This document shows positions 1 through 12,100 of a stretch of 64,000 bases of DNA, piece after piece; position 1 is the first letter of the stretch; every line of letters starts with the position of its first letter. The position numbers were made by a program, and so were the translations under genes. The DNA comes from Incurvaria masculella (lineage: Eukaryota > Arthropoda > Insecta > Lepidoptera > Incurvariidae). The stretch spans positions 12,051,001 through 12,115,000 of the forward strand of contig OX335652.1 of assembly GCA_946894095.1 (NCBI GenBank), written 5' to 3'. The notes beneath the pieces were generated by a model. It did not search any database and had not been told where the DNA came from. It worked only from the letters and a program-made list of their open reading frames with translations.

Positions 1-655
1 TTCTTGATTTTTATCCATTTATGTCTGTCCACCCGGATTTAATATTTAGGGAGGTAGACATACGAATTTGGAAACACACAGCCTGTCAACTGTCAAACTG
101 ACAGCTTTGTTTTTATAGGTTATATGGCAAGTTGGATAACTAACGAAGATGTTTTAATTTTTTTTATAACTTTTATGGTAAGTTTTTGTTAGTTTTCCTC
201 CAAAACTATTTCTCCTACCCTCATGTCACCCCCGTCACGAAAAAATGACATTAGTTTAGTTATTTCTTTAAAGGGTAGCATTTTTCTCATACAATTTTGT
301 CAAAGTGAGAAGAGATGTTTGTGTTCCAAGGAACACTAAGAATTTTAAAGATTTTCTTAAGTTTTGTAGTATTTTAGCTGTGACGGGGGTGACATATTTT
401 CCGTGACGGGGGTGACATATTTTTCTGTGACGGGGGTGACAATTTGATTAGCTTACATTATATGTATACATAATACTTTTACGTAAGACTAAATGAATAA
501 AACATCAATGAAGAGATTAAATCTGATTACTTTGGATAGTCAGATTGATTAGGGATGCACGGTGTGTACAGAACTGATAGCAGAGCAGCATAGATTAAGA
601 GATATACTATATGAAACATTTGTAAGGCTATTGAAGACCTCTGAATTACAATGAA

Positions 656-916
656 ATGATCTTTTTTCGCAACATCGCATGGTTAAGAAGCGGTAGCTGG
701 GATTGGAGGGATGGTAAAGTGAACGGCGTGGGGACTGTTGTGAAGTCCAGAAAAGCGATCGTCAACAATGCTTACCATTTCTTCACACAAACAGAAGCGA
801 TGAACATAAAATCCATTTACATTGCCTCAGAAGACATATCTAGCAACAAAAATCTTTGGAAAAAAAGGATGAATATTCCTAATAAACCATGTATACCACA
901 AAATCACTTTTTCTAA
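656..916 (+). pseudogene. Short ORF, possible relic of a transposase N-terminus
   Basis: An 86-codon reading frame between the two GTGACGGGGGTGAC clusters. It contains SRKAIVNNAYHFF, which loosely recalls the helix-turn-helix starts of transposon-encoded proteins. There is no catalytic domain and no continuation downstream, where a SINE begins at about 935. It is most likely a decayed internal part of the element defined by the 14-mers. The similarity is judged by eye only. Confidence 0.3.
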
Positions 917-934
917 GGAGACTGTACCAATATC

Positions 935-1320
935 ACCATGGTGTAGGGTTTAGATAGAGGACTTGCTTTTCATACGAGAGATTTTGGTTCAAATCCTCGC
1001 CCCGGCCACGCACCACTTTCTTTCTCTTTCTGAGCTGGATAAGTGCATTTCGTTATGAATGCGAGCTGTTCCATGGTTCGCAACTCATGTAAAACTGTAG
1101 GTTAAGCCCACCCGAACTAGAACCACCACATTGGATGAAACTATGTTTGAATCAGCAATAAAAAAATGTCTTAGTTTTCTATCCAGTTCAGTGTTGTCGT
1201 GTGCTCATAAAAAGAAGGTCCTGGCATGGCACTTAATTTCTTCGGGAATGTGGTGTATTAGGCTTATATCATGACTGTAGTCGTGTTGTATTAGCCATAC
1301 ATGTTAGTTCTATAAAAAAA
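935..1320 (+). mobile_element. tRNA-headed SINE, body family shared across the window
   Basis: A B-box-like GGTTCAAATCC lies at 986-996 in a tRNA-like head. It is followed by the body seen many times in this window (CCATGGTTCG, then a 3' end reading toward TATTAGCCATNCATGT). It is the plus-strand, tRNA-headed counterpart of the minus-strand copy at 45988-46362. Confidence 0.7.
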
Positions 1321-2232
1321 TGGCCCAGACAGCAAAGTCAGAGATCACACCCACCTACTGTCACAAACGAATATGTCAGAGTAAATGAACTTTGTTGAAA
1401 TCGGATTACCTTTAGGAAAAGGTGAAGCCTTATTATTTGCCACCGTTCTTTAAGTCAGCATGGGGCCAGTTTAGTGACATTAAAAAACATGAAAAAGAGT
1501 GGCAAAAGTTGGATTTAGCATGACGAAGAGGATACATCAGAGGAAGGTATCCATATTATTAAAAGAAAAGTTGATTCTCCGACCATGGAAAAAAAAGAGC
1601 CAATTTTGTTTCGATTAATTATGGGATGTACCTACCTAATGATATTTATTTAAGTGTGTGACGTTAACGACATATCATTGAGCAGTTTTGAGTTCAATAA
1701 ACAAGATTTCATCCATACTAATTTCGTTTCTTGTGACTGCGTCACCCCCGTCACAAATTGCTGTCACCCCCGTCACACTTTTGAATATTTATATAAAAAA
1801 AACTTTTCATTTTCGTTATTCCTCAACAAGATATGAAGGTCTCCAATTCATTATCTTTGGTTAGCAGTAATTTCCCCATTTTATTTCATATATATTTTTT
1901 TGGAAAATTAAGTTTTTTCCCATTGACTCTGACCCTAAGGTGTTCCTAAGGTCACCCCCGTCACAGAAACATATTATGAATTATCCAAGAAACCGAAATG
2001 TTATCAATGTGTATTGATGTTAATTTATATTGTTTGATATGTTTTCTTTACTGATTAATAACCATTATGGCAAAAAACATGAATTTATAACTGTAATAAG
2101 CCCTTAAACTTCAAAAATAGTGTTAAAATGTCACCCCCGTCACAATGGAATGGCCCTGGAATAGCTCAGTAGTTGTCTGGTATTAGCCATCCATGTCAGG
2201 TCGCTTCTCTTGTAATTTACGTTGCATTGCAG

Positions 2233-4807
2233 GATAACGTGGAAGAGTTCATAGCGCGTCCGGAGAATGGCGGCGGGGTGGACGCTGTGCTTCGGCGTCT
2301 CGACGAGCAGCACGGGAAGTACAAGTTCATGGAGTACACGCTAATGAGCAAGCGGCGCCGGCTGCGCCAGCAGCTGCCCGACCTCGCGCGCTCCATCGAC
2401 ATGATCGCCACGCTGCGCGCGCAGGACGCCGACATGGAGACTCAGTTCCTGCTCAGCGATCAGATCTTCGTTAAGGTATCTTACCAAATTGCACTTGTAA
2501 ATAAAAAAATATTATTATTAACGGAAATAGGAATGCATTTGAATTCCCTCTTTTTCATAATAATGCCTAAACTGGTTGAAAGGGACTAAGAATGGCCCGC
2601 AAGCTATATTCCCCATACAAACGTAGTTTATTTATTTATATTTATTTATTTATAGGTTTTAGACAGGCAGCATATGCTGATATTTTTTTTAATGTGACTG
2701 GACATGGATGACTAATACCACAAGTTCTGTCATGGTATTAGCCCAACACACCACATGGGAACTAGGTGCCATGCCAGGACCTTCCTTATATTGCACGGCT
2801 ACATTGAACTGGATGGAAAACACGGACAATTTTCATTGCCGCTTCGACCATCGTTCATCCAATGCGATGGTACCAACCCGGGCGGGATAAACCCTACCAC
2901 CTAGTAAGTAAGGAAGGGGACCTACAGCTTAACGTGGAATCCGAACCACGGCCAGCCTCTCTCAACGGTCGAATGGTCACCCATCCAAGACCAGACCGGA
3001 CCCAGCGTTGCTTAACTTCGGAGAGCGATCGCCGAAGTGTCGCGCCACTGAGGCTGAGGCGTCTAAATCCAGTGATTAACTTGATAAATTTGTTGCTAAG
3101 TGGTTTTTTTTTGTTGTTATTTTTCTTTACCTTAAAGTTTGTTTGACAAGGTTATCCAGTAATTTTTTAAATTGATTGGTGGTCGAAGCGTTAATCACAT
3201 CCTCTGGTAGTTTATACCATGCCTCTGCTACTCGGTTGGATATGTAGTTTTTGCGAGTACTCGTTCTAGAGGCCGTGACTTGCAGTTTCATGTTATGCCC
3301 TCGAAGATGAACATTGTGGTTGCGTGCAAATATCTCGAATGAGTTCTGTGCAGTCGTACTTGAAGGTAAGAATTTTGTAAACTTCGATTAGGTCCCCTCT
3401 TTGATGGCGTGACTCCAGAGTAGGCAGGTTTTTTAAATCTAATCAATTGATAAAGTTTACTAATCATTGGAAAAACAGTGCTCCAATTTGCTTGATATTT
3501 GGTACCTCATATCTGTGTCTGCAGGCTTTTGTTTTGCTAAAAAATCTAAGGGAAGTCAAATAACAGGCAAAAGAGAATCGTCATACAAATTTTCTTTCCT
3601 CTGTTGAAAATTCCCACCTGCTGAAAAATACCTTAAAGACAAGGTGTGGTGGGATGTACTTTATTAACAATATTATTTTGTTTCAGGCAAATGTTAAGCC
3701 CACCAAAACAGTATGCTTATGGCTTGGAGCAAATGTGATGTTGGAATACACTTTAGATGATGCGGAGAAACTATTGACCGCAAACATGGCCGCGGCGAAG
3801 AAAAATTTAGGTTGTGTCGAGCATGATCTCGATTATCTAAGGTACAGAATTGCTTCTCGTTATTTACTGATCTATTATTTCAGCAGTATTTGGGCAGTAT
3901 TTACAGTTCGCAATAAACTGAAATGTAAGCCCGCGCGTGTACTCTATGCCCTTGTCTCAAGATCATTTTTGTTTGAATGTATATAGTATTCTATATTGGG
4001 AGACTTCGGTCGTGCAGTTTTTCATAGTCTTGGTCTAACTTAATGTTTTTTCTAAGTTCAGTAATATAGTATAGTCAGTATAGTTAGTAGTAAATTTGCA
4101 TCACCCAACACAGATGACCGTAGGAAAACATGCACGCTTTGATATTGTACCATATATGGGTAAAAATAGGACAAAATATAAAGCTGTTGAAATTTCCTTC
4201 ATACAATATACAATTTTCAATAGTAGCTAATATTAATATTAAATGTTTTTCTTCTGGTGTTGATAAATTTAATCGGCTTATTGACTTGTTTTCACTGACT
4301 GAATGTACATACATACCTTCACGCCGCTTGGGGGGAGGGGTAGGCGGAGATAATAAAGCGCCTTACGGTATGATTACAGCATACCTCTTTCGCTTCATCT
4401 ACAGACATACATATTTTCATACATGTTCTACAATTACGGACGCTGTACATTCTTCTAGGCTGCCCGGGCAGGACATTTTCGCTCGCATATGCTCTGTAAA
4501 TTCGTTTCGTCGTTCCTTCGTCATCCATTCGTTCCATATGTCCAAACCATCTTAGCACTACCTTCTCAATTCTCGTCACATCATTTTTTATTTGACACTG
4601 CTCTCAAACCCAGTCATTTCTAAATTTGTCCGTTACATTAACTCCGCGTACTTTTCTCAAGGAACGCATTTCCCCTGCAATTATTTTCATTGACTCAATG
4701 TTTCCATTGTTTATTGCAGAGATCAGTGGACCACAACCGAGGTGAACATGGCAAGGGTATACAATTGGGATGTGAAGCGGAGACAAGCCAGCAAAGCCTC
4801 GTCTTAG
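2233..4807 (+). CDS. Pfdn3: Prefoldin subunit 3 (VBP1 family), 5' partial
   Basis: Subunit of the cytosolic prefoldin hexamer, which passes unfolded actin and tubulin to the CCT chaperonin. Exons: 2233-2475 (AG before, GT after, phase 0), 3687-3841 (phase 2 at its end) and 4720-4807 ending in TAG. Joined, they give 161 residues. They begin DNVEEF, include the family-typical LDEQHGKYKFMEY and CLWLGANVMLEY, and end TTTEVNMARVYNWDVKRR plus a short tail. The alpha-type prefoldin fold expects N- and C-terminal coiled coils around a beta core, which these parts fit. The first exon (normally carrying a GIPEAVF-like stretch) was not found upstream and probably lies left of the window, beyond transposon-rich sequence. 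Intron 1 holds three nested transposons and intron 2 an RTE-like fragment. A polyadenylation-like AATAAA is at 5229. Confidence 0.95.
2631..3453 (-). mobile_element. LINE 3' end inserted in the MITE
   Basis: The minus strand from about 3436 down reads LPTLESRHQRGDLIEVYKIL and then continues, with frame breaks, to residues like NYISNRVAEAWYKLPEDV. This is the C-terminal tail of a CR1/RTE-like non-LTR retrotransposon. The 3' tail is the (TAAA)n run at 2631-2656, and AGTTTA flanks both sides (2625-2630 and 3454-3459) as a possible target duplication. A SINE has landed inside it. Confidence 0.7.
2690..3065 (-). mobile_element. SINE with 5S-rRNA-like head
   Basis: On the minus strand the head reads GTTAAGCAACGCTGGG and then GGTCTTGGATGGGTGACC, which resembles the internal promoter region of 5S rRNA. 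The common SINE body follows (AACCCGGGCGGG in plus, GTTGGTACCATCGC in minus), ending near CTAATACCACA on the plus strand. Confidence 0.75.
4319..4579 (-). pseudogene. RTE-like retrotransposon C-terminal fragment
   Basis: An 86-codon frame reads VVLRWFGHMERMDDEGTTKR, then GQPRRMYS and CMSVDEAKEVC, and ends YPSPQAA. This matches the C-terminal tail typical of RTE-type reverse transcriptases in Lepidoptera (LRWFGHVERM type). No polymerase motifs remain. It lies antisense in intron 2 (3842-4719) of the prefoldin gene. Confidence 0.8.
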
Positions 4808-6112
4808 TGTAACTTGGATCGACCATCACATCTCTACTCTGTCATTCTCGCTCACAACATATTATATGTATATTTTTTGAGTGAGATCTTATAACATTGT
4901 TTTTTTTAAATAATCCCTGGTGTGTTTAAGGTCTATACCCGGAATTGTAAAAACAATATCGGGGGTGGCTGAAACAGCCAGCTATGGGATGTGTTACTCA
5001 AACTTATTTTGGCAATGCCTACACAAGATATAATTATGTTTTCACGATCAAATCACCATTAGAACAAAAGTAATGGCATTTAATTTTATCAAGGTTTTCA
5101 CATCTTGTCTAGGCAAAAATATTTTATTAATTAGTGATACAAGTAATGTGTATTAAAAATACTAACAAAATAATGAAATTGTTTGAAACTGTAAAAGTGA
5201 GACTCCTGGAGAATCTAGAACTCTGCTAAATAAAGATAGGTTAACAAAAAGGTAGCAAATACAACTTCTCCATTAGATGTCTGTTGTAGCATAATCACAT
5301 TATCATGTGCATTTTCGTTAGTATTGAATCAGTATGCAGATTTCTCATCGACATTGTGTGGCCTGTTGCCTAGTGGTTAATGACTTGGTTTTCTTGTGTC
5401 AAAGACTGCGGGTGGAATCCCACGGTATGCAGCCATTTGTTATCCAAGATGAAAATGTGCATTTTCGTTAAGAATGCAGTTCCTCCCCTACCTTAAGTTC
5501 GTAGGGCTTAAATTGCCAAGGTTGATACTATCATATTTGATGAAAGATGGTTGAAGCGGCAATGAACCGATGTTTCCTTGCTATTCCATTCAGTTCAATG
5601 AAGGCGTGCTTGTAAAGTTAATAGGCCAGGTAGTAAGGCTGGAGTGGCATCCTTACACGTCCAGTTCTACGAAAAAAGTATTTGTGTACTGTGGTTGAGC
5701 TCTAGTATTTTAATCTTTTTAAATGTTCAAGGTTTATATTGTTTTATTCTTTTGGTTTTTCTTGGGCATTTATTATCATGATGCAACAGTTCTCAGCTTA
5801 AATTTTTCCTGCTCATAAAATAACATGGTCGGCTGCAACTTTAACTTGGGTCTTGAATTAAACTGTACCACACTGATCGTGTGGTACCGGAACAGTTGAA
5901 AAAAAAAACAGTTATTCCCAGATAAGGAGGACACGATTCTGTGTGTAGTATTTTATCTTTAAATAGAAATTAAAACCAATATTTTATATTTAAACTTATA
6001 TTTCATACTTTAAATACACATAAAACTAGAAGGCAATAAATAAAGAGGAACAACTTAGCTAATTATGTACACTTGATGATGACTGTCGAGGTGTGGGGGG
6101 GGGCAGTTTTAT
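4808..6112. other. Intergenic stretch with one SINE
   Basis: Region between the prefoldin stop codon and the end of the minus-strand cuticular gene. It holds AATAAA at 5229 and a SINE at about 5356-5665. I see no coding potential otherwise; the sequence is AT-rich. Confidence 0.6.
5356..5665 (+). mobile_element. tRNA-headed SINE
   Basis: An A-box-like TTGCCTAGTGGTTAATG and a B-box-like GGGTGGAATCCC are followed by the SINE body (GAAGCGGCAATGAA, TTCAGTTCAATG). It is diverged relative to the other copies. Confidence 0.65.
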
Positions 6113-9100
6113 CTACCAGGCGTAGGCGAGGCCCAGGCCGTTGGTGTATGTCATGTGGGAGACGGCGGGAGCTGCGGAGTACGCCACGCCGAGCAGTCCG
6201 GGGGCAGCCACCTGCAACACAAATACGTTTTTTTTATGTTCAGCGCGGCATAAGGCGCACGCCAGGGCCTCACAAACAGGCGCCCGACTACACCCATGGA
6301 CTTTCACACGGCCTGCGAAAACCATGCCGGCCGGTGCTTCTTCACACCATGTTTGAAGGACCCCAGGTTGTACTTTGAGGTAAAACTGCAGGGAGTCAAG
6401 TAACAACTGGGCTAATACCCATGAACGTCGCCAAGCATGGGCGGGAGGACAAGTGCCGCCCCCCCCCCCTGCAAGTCCTTCTAAAATGATCAAGAAATTT
6501 GAGAAAACCCCAGGATTGTATTTTTCATACTTTTTGCCCCCCTCCGACCCATTGGCTCGCCACGTCATTCCTTAATGCATCTCATGGTGCCATGCCAGGA
6601 CCGGCACGGGTGCATCGAACTGACTGGCAAACATATATTGTCGCTATGGCATCATTCATTCATGGCGATGGTATCGTTGATTGACCGTACCAGCTAGTAA
6701 ATAAGAAAAGAGTCGACAGTTTTACATGGAATCCGAACCACGAACAACAAATTCCTGAGTCGCCTCATGCCTACGACCTGCCGGGGTAGGCAGGCAGACG
6801 TGATAGAGCGTGATCACAGCATACTTCGTTTGCTTCTAGAGACAACATTATCTAGATACAGCTCTTCTATTACAGGCACACCACTTGGTTGAACACTGAC
6901 ATTTTTAGGGTCCCGTCACAAAAAGCGAAAATCATTTTTTTCTAGCTCTGGTGTCTGTCGGCTTGCCCTCCCCCTGAATCTACGTTGGTCTGTACTATGT
7001 GGTTATGGCAAGAGCTAGCCGACCGTTTAACCTAGGGTTCGGTTAGACTCGCTAAACCAGCCCCACATAATCCCCCATTTCATGTTGCCACTGGAGTAGT
7101 GCATCGCTTTAAGGTCCTTGCTTGCTGCGACGCTAGGTTCGGGTCTACTCTTTCCCTTAAATATGGTTGACTAGCTGCGGTACCCGGCTCCGCTCGGGTT
7201 AGTGTCGGCTAAATTATCTCATGGATTAAAAGTAGCCTACATGACTTGTCCAAAATAGGGTCAAACTGGTCCAGGACAATGTATCCATGTACCAAATTTA
7301 ATCAAGATCGTTCGAGCCGAAATAGCATGATTTAATGAGAAACATCCAATAATTCCCATTTAGAGCTTCGTTGACATTTGGTGGCTATTGAAAAAAATAC
7401 ATTTGCCGCCAGAACCTTTCTGCACTTTCACCGCTACATTGCTTACCTAGTTAGTAACGTGTAACGTAGGTAAGTTTTGCCTGGACTCCAACCCACAGCC
7501 AGCCTTAACATGGAAAACTGTAACCCATCTCGAACCTGACTGCTCCCAGAGATGCTATACATTGATAAAATACGCACATAAATCATGTAAGTGGTTCGCA
7601 AGTTATAAGACTTTAACACTCACTACTCACCCTTCTGGTAATGAAGCGTTATATTATGTAGCCTATAAGTTTTGAGTAGAATCAGGCTAGACGTAGATAC
7701 AATCCGCATCTAAATCGAGTAATTGGTTCTCAAGGATTTTATTCTATTGGTCGCTCCTCCGGCGATATAGCGTAATGCCAAGTAGTCCTAAAGTTGCAGA
7801 AAATACCAAGCCGTACTTCGGTACAGTTAGTAAAAGTAAGCGCTGCCGCCGCCGCCCCCCCCCCCCTCACCCCCCGCGCGTCGCAACGTCCGCCCCGCCC
7901 CCGCCGCCGCTCCCGCGCCGCCCCCGGCCCCGCTCCCCTTGGTGTGAAGTAGCGCTACCGGCATCGTTTTCGCAGCCCCGTGAAAGTTCGAAAGCCCATG
8001 GGCACAATATCTTTATAAATTGTAGCCTATGTTTTATTCTGATGTATAAGCTACATTATTGTAAAGTTTCATAAACATCCATTCAGTAGTTTTTACGTGA
8101 AAGAGTAACAAACATCCATCCATCCATCCATCCATTATTACAAACTTTCCCCTTTATAATATTTATTAGATAGAGGCGATGGCTGGGCCCGGCGTGATGC
8201 TCGTGAACTGGTGCTGTTTGTGGGAACTGGCTTGCTCCAATTGGCAATATCTTTACAAATAAACTGATATTTGTCCTGGATTTTTGCAACAGTTCGCATA
8301 TGGCTTGAAACGTTGATTCTCGTCAATTCATATTAATTTAACGTTTTTATCTGTTATTCTAAATACTTTTGTAAACTTAGACTAAGTAGATGTTGAAAAA
8401 AAAACCAGCGGAGTTTCTTCTTCGCTGGGATTGCCGATCTGGCTAATGATAAAATATGACAAATCCGAGTGCAGTGTACTGTCTATGGATGATAAGTAAA
8501 CAATAAACCTGATTCCGGAATCAGGTATGCGTAAAGCATTTCACCTCCTAGACCTCCTGCCACTTCCGCTGGGCTACATGGAGGTTATAAAAAAAAAGCT
8601 AGCCGATAAAAGCAGTCCACTCGAGTGTAAATTAAGCGCATTGTCGCAAACCTTAGCGATGGGTGCGGCCACCGCGCCGTAGTGCCCGTAGCCGAGGCCG
8701 AGGGCGGGCGCCGGCGCCGCGTAGCCCAGCCCGCCGTAGCCACTGTAGGCGGGCGCGCCGTAGCCCACCGAGTAGCCGGGGTTGCTCACGCGCACGTCCG
8801 ACTTGGACACGCTCGAGTACGGCGTGTCGACGGTCTTCGAGAAAGACGTCACCTGGCAGTGAAAAACATTTATTTATTTATTGTATTTGGTATCCAAACT
8901 GGCAATGAATAATTAACAGGATATACCAGGTTTTCACGGAAATATGGTCCAAATGTTAACCTAGTATTAATTGGCCCATTTGGAGCAAAAAAGTTAGATA
9001 ACATTTTTTAAAAAATCGTATTTTTTTTTAAGCCGTACATGAAAATGTTATGTACCTTTTTTGCTCCAAATGGGCGAAGGAACACTTTGTTAACGTTTGC

Positions 9101-12100
9101 ACCAAACCTCCGCTAACACCCAGCATAAAAGACTAAGTCCCGTTTGCTCGAACAGACGGCTGAGTCAATAATGTTCAAACACGTCAATTTTAGTGAACCG
9201 CATGGAGTTACTTTCATACTGTCCATACAAAGTGACGTGATTAATCATATGTTGATGTTGATATAGATTTTTTGTCCTTTCGTGCTCATGTGTCTCATGG
9301 CACTCAAGTAAGTAAAAGTATTTTTAAAATTATATTAACTTATTCCTTATTCCTAATGTAAAGTCTAGTATAGAAGACTAGCTGAGGTACCCGGCTCCGC
9401 GCGGGTCAATGTCGTTTTGGACAGGCTGAAATCATGAGCTCCCTTCATCCCCTATTTAACAACCGTCGAAAGTTCACCACAAATGTTCTTCTCCGACTAT
9501 CTCTATACCGTAATTCATCAAAATTGGTTCAGCATTTAGGCGTAAAATCGCAACGGAGTTACTTTGGCTGTAAGCAGTGGCGTAGCATGGGGGGGAGGGG
9601 GCGGAGGGTGCGGTCCGCACCGGGCGGCATTTTACAGGTGGCGGGAAAAAAAGCGGGTAAAAAGTAATATTTATTTACAAAAATAAGATGCGATAAAGAT
9701 AAGGGCGGCAAATTTGGGATCCGCACCGGGTGCTAGTGACCTATGCTACGCCACTGGACAATCTAGTAACATCTACATTAATTTCAACGCAAACAACTTC
9801 GCAGTCCTCATGCATAACATTCTTACATACAGTTATTATATTATATTATTATCTTTGGTTCCACAACTAAATTGACCGGATTTAATTTTGGAGGTTGGCC
9901 CCCGCGGGCCAACCTTCAAAATTCGCGTTGATAATATTAAGTGGCGACTGATTCGTCTTATAAGATACCTAAGAAATTAGCGACGAAGAAGGAGGACATA
10001 TTGTGGAGGTTGGCCCAACGTGGGTAGGTCTCTTAACAGAACAAGCTGCAGTTAGAACCTTGTCCATTCACACACGCGAAGCATTTCTACTAGGCATATT
10101 CTTGGAATTCCGTTCCGGTTTTCCGTCAAGAAAATCGCGTTGTCAACAGCAATATGACCGGTATTCTCCACTGAAAGATTTCTGATTCCTAAGCACAGAA
10201 TTCCAAGAATAGGCCTACAGAGTTCCTCAGACATTTCATTTATTCATTCAATTTCTGGTAGTTAAATCACACTAAGGGCCGATTTTTCAATCCCCAGATT
10301 AACGGTCCAATAGCAAAATTTACTTTTGCCAAAAGATAGTCACTACCGGTTGATTCAATCTCCTATCCCTATTATCTTAATATAATTTAATTGTATAATT
10401 TAAATTTAACTGTATTGCTAACCTGTGAGTTACCAATCAAGCAATACTTAATCGCATCGAAATCGGGTAAGTGGTTCTTAAGTTATAAGCCGGCTGACAG
10501 ACGCCAGGCGTTGAATTTTATAAGAGTAATCGAAATGTGTAGGTTTCCTGGGGTAATTTTATTCAATAGATGGCATCAAATTCCAGTATCCTTGCAATCA
10601 AACCCTAAAGCAGTCTTTCTCAAAGTAGGCGATAACGCCCCCTTGTGGGCGCTAGAGGCCTACAGGGGGGCGGTGAAAGGCTCAAAGGAAATTAGAAGGT
10701 GTTGAAGCGGCTTAGGGGGGCGATGGCTAATTGTGTTTTCTAATATTTTACAGTATCATCTACTTTAAACTAAAATGATTCAACTATTTTGATAAATATT
10801 ATGTTTTATATAAATAAATGATAAACCTCATAAACAAAATATAATAGCAAACTCATGTGGCACGCTACAAATAAATAGTTAAATTAAATTGATTCAAGTA
10901 ATGATTGCGATTAAGATTTCTAAGATGTGGTAAAGCTTTGGAAGGCCCTGGAAAATAATAGATTCTCTAAAGTCAAAAAACGTTTGAGAACCTCTGTCCT
11001 AAAGCAAGCAAGTCGCCGAAAGCTCCCCAGATTAACGGTCCAATAGCAAAATTTACTTTTGCCAAAAGATAGTCACTACCGGTTGATTCAATCTCCTATC
11101 CCTATTATCTTAATATAATTTTGCTAATAAGAATATGGGCTTACTACAGCGGATGGATAAGCAGCGACGTGTAGCGTGTTTATGTTCCATGATTTATTTA
11201 TTTCTATTCTTGTTAGAATGTAGTTAGTGCCCTAGAGTTAAGGAAATGTTAATTACCATGTTGTGTTTGTCCATTATTGGTGATAGTTTCAGTTTTTATT
11301 TTTCTAAGTTTTGTCATTACCTTGTAAGAAATGAGTCACTGTCGACAAACCTAATCACTACTACTAAATACTGTTATTTTCGAGGTTTCTAATGTGATGT
11401 CGTAAATAATTACATTTTTTCTGCTTACATTGCAAACGCAGGCTGAACTTGACCAGCCCGCAAAAACGACATTGACCCGAGCGGAGCCGGGTACCTCAAC
11501 TAGTAAAAAATAAAAAAAAAATCGTCGAATAGTATTGAAAAATCGGCCCTAAGTCATGTCACAATTTGATTTGGGGTTGCGGTTCGCGTTCGGCACTGAC
11601 CTGCCCGAGGTTGTACGGCGAGCGCAGGATGTTCTGGTGCTGCGTGGTGACGGCGGGCTGCGCGGGGTACCCGCCATACGGCGACGCCGGGTACCCGCCG
11701 TAGGGTGACCCGTACACGGCGGGCGCGAGCAGGCCCGCGCGCGTCGCCGCCGCCATCGCGCAAAGCAGCGTCACCTGCGCAACAGATTTGGGTAAGTGTC
11801 AGCCGCGGTCGCCCAGTGCATTTCGCAGCGCATTCGATAGGCTGGGTGAATCTGGATGGGTGACTATTTTGTTGATGTGGTTTGGTCTGTAGGCCCTCTT
11901 ACTTACTTTCTAGGTGGTAGGGTTAATCCCGCCCGGGTTGGAACCATCGCATTGAATGAACGATAGTTGAAGCGGCAATGAAAATTGTCAGTGTTTTCCA
12001 TCCAGTTAAATGTAGCGGAGCAATATATTCCAATATGTAAGGATGGCCACTAGTTCCCATGAGCTGTGTTAGGCTTGTATCTGACGCTCAGTTTGGTATT

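Larger units (their letters stand above)
225..2143. repeat. Cluster of eight 14-bp GTGACGGGGGTGAC repeats
   Basis: The 14-mer GTGACGGGGGTGAC or its complement occurs at 225, 380, 403, 427, 1741, 1763, 1951 and 2130. Three copies on the left (380-440) read on the plus strand; the copy at 225 and all four on the right read as the complement. Left and right clusters facing each other around about 1.3 kb resemble the subterminal repeats of a DNA transposon. I could not find clean terminal inverted repeats or a target duplication, so the element boundaries and class are unassigned. Confidence 0.6.
2590..3612. mobile_element. TTAA-type MITE split by a LINE insertion
   Basis: Left part 2590-2630 (GAATGGCCCGCAAGC start) and right part from about 3455 to 3612 match the intact copies at 17442-17812 and 28294-28661. 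The two halves are separated by 823 bp of LINE plus SINE. The far right terminal repeat is missing. Confidence 0.75.

Noticed and set aside
4130..4555. 141-codon plus ORF
   Set aside because: Antisense to the RTE-like C-terminal fragment, which gives a recognisable protein on the minus strand.
7775..8074. Proline-rich 99-codon ORF
   Set aside because: Produced by the C-rich tract in an intron.
10391..10705. 104-codon ORF repeated at 13107-13397
   Set aside because: The frame lies inside the duplicated 624-bp non-coding repeat, has no domain, and its conservation only reflects near-identity of the DNA.
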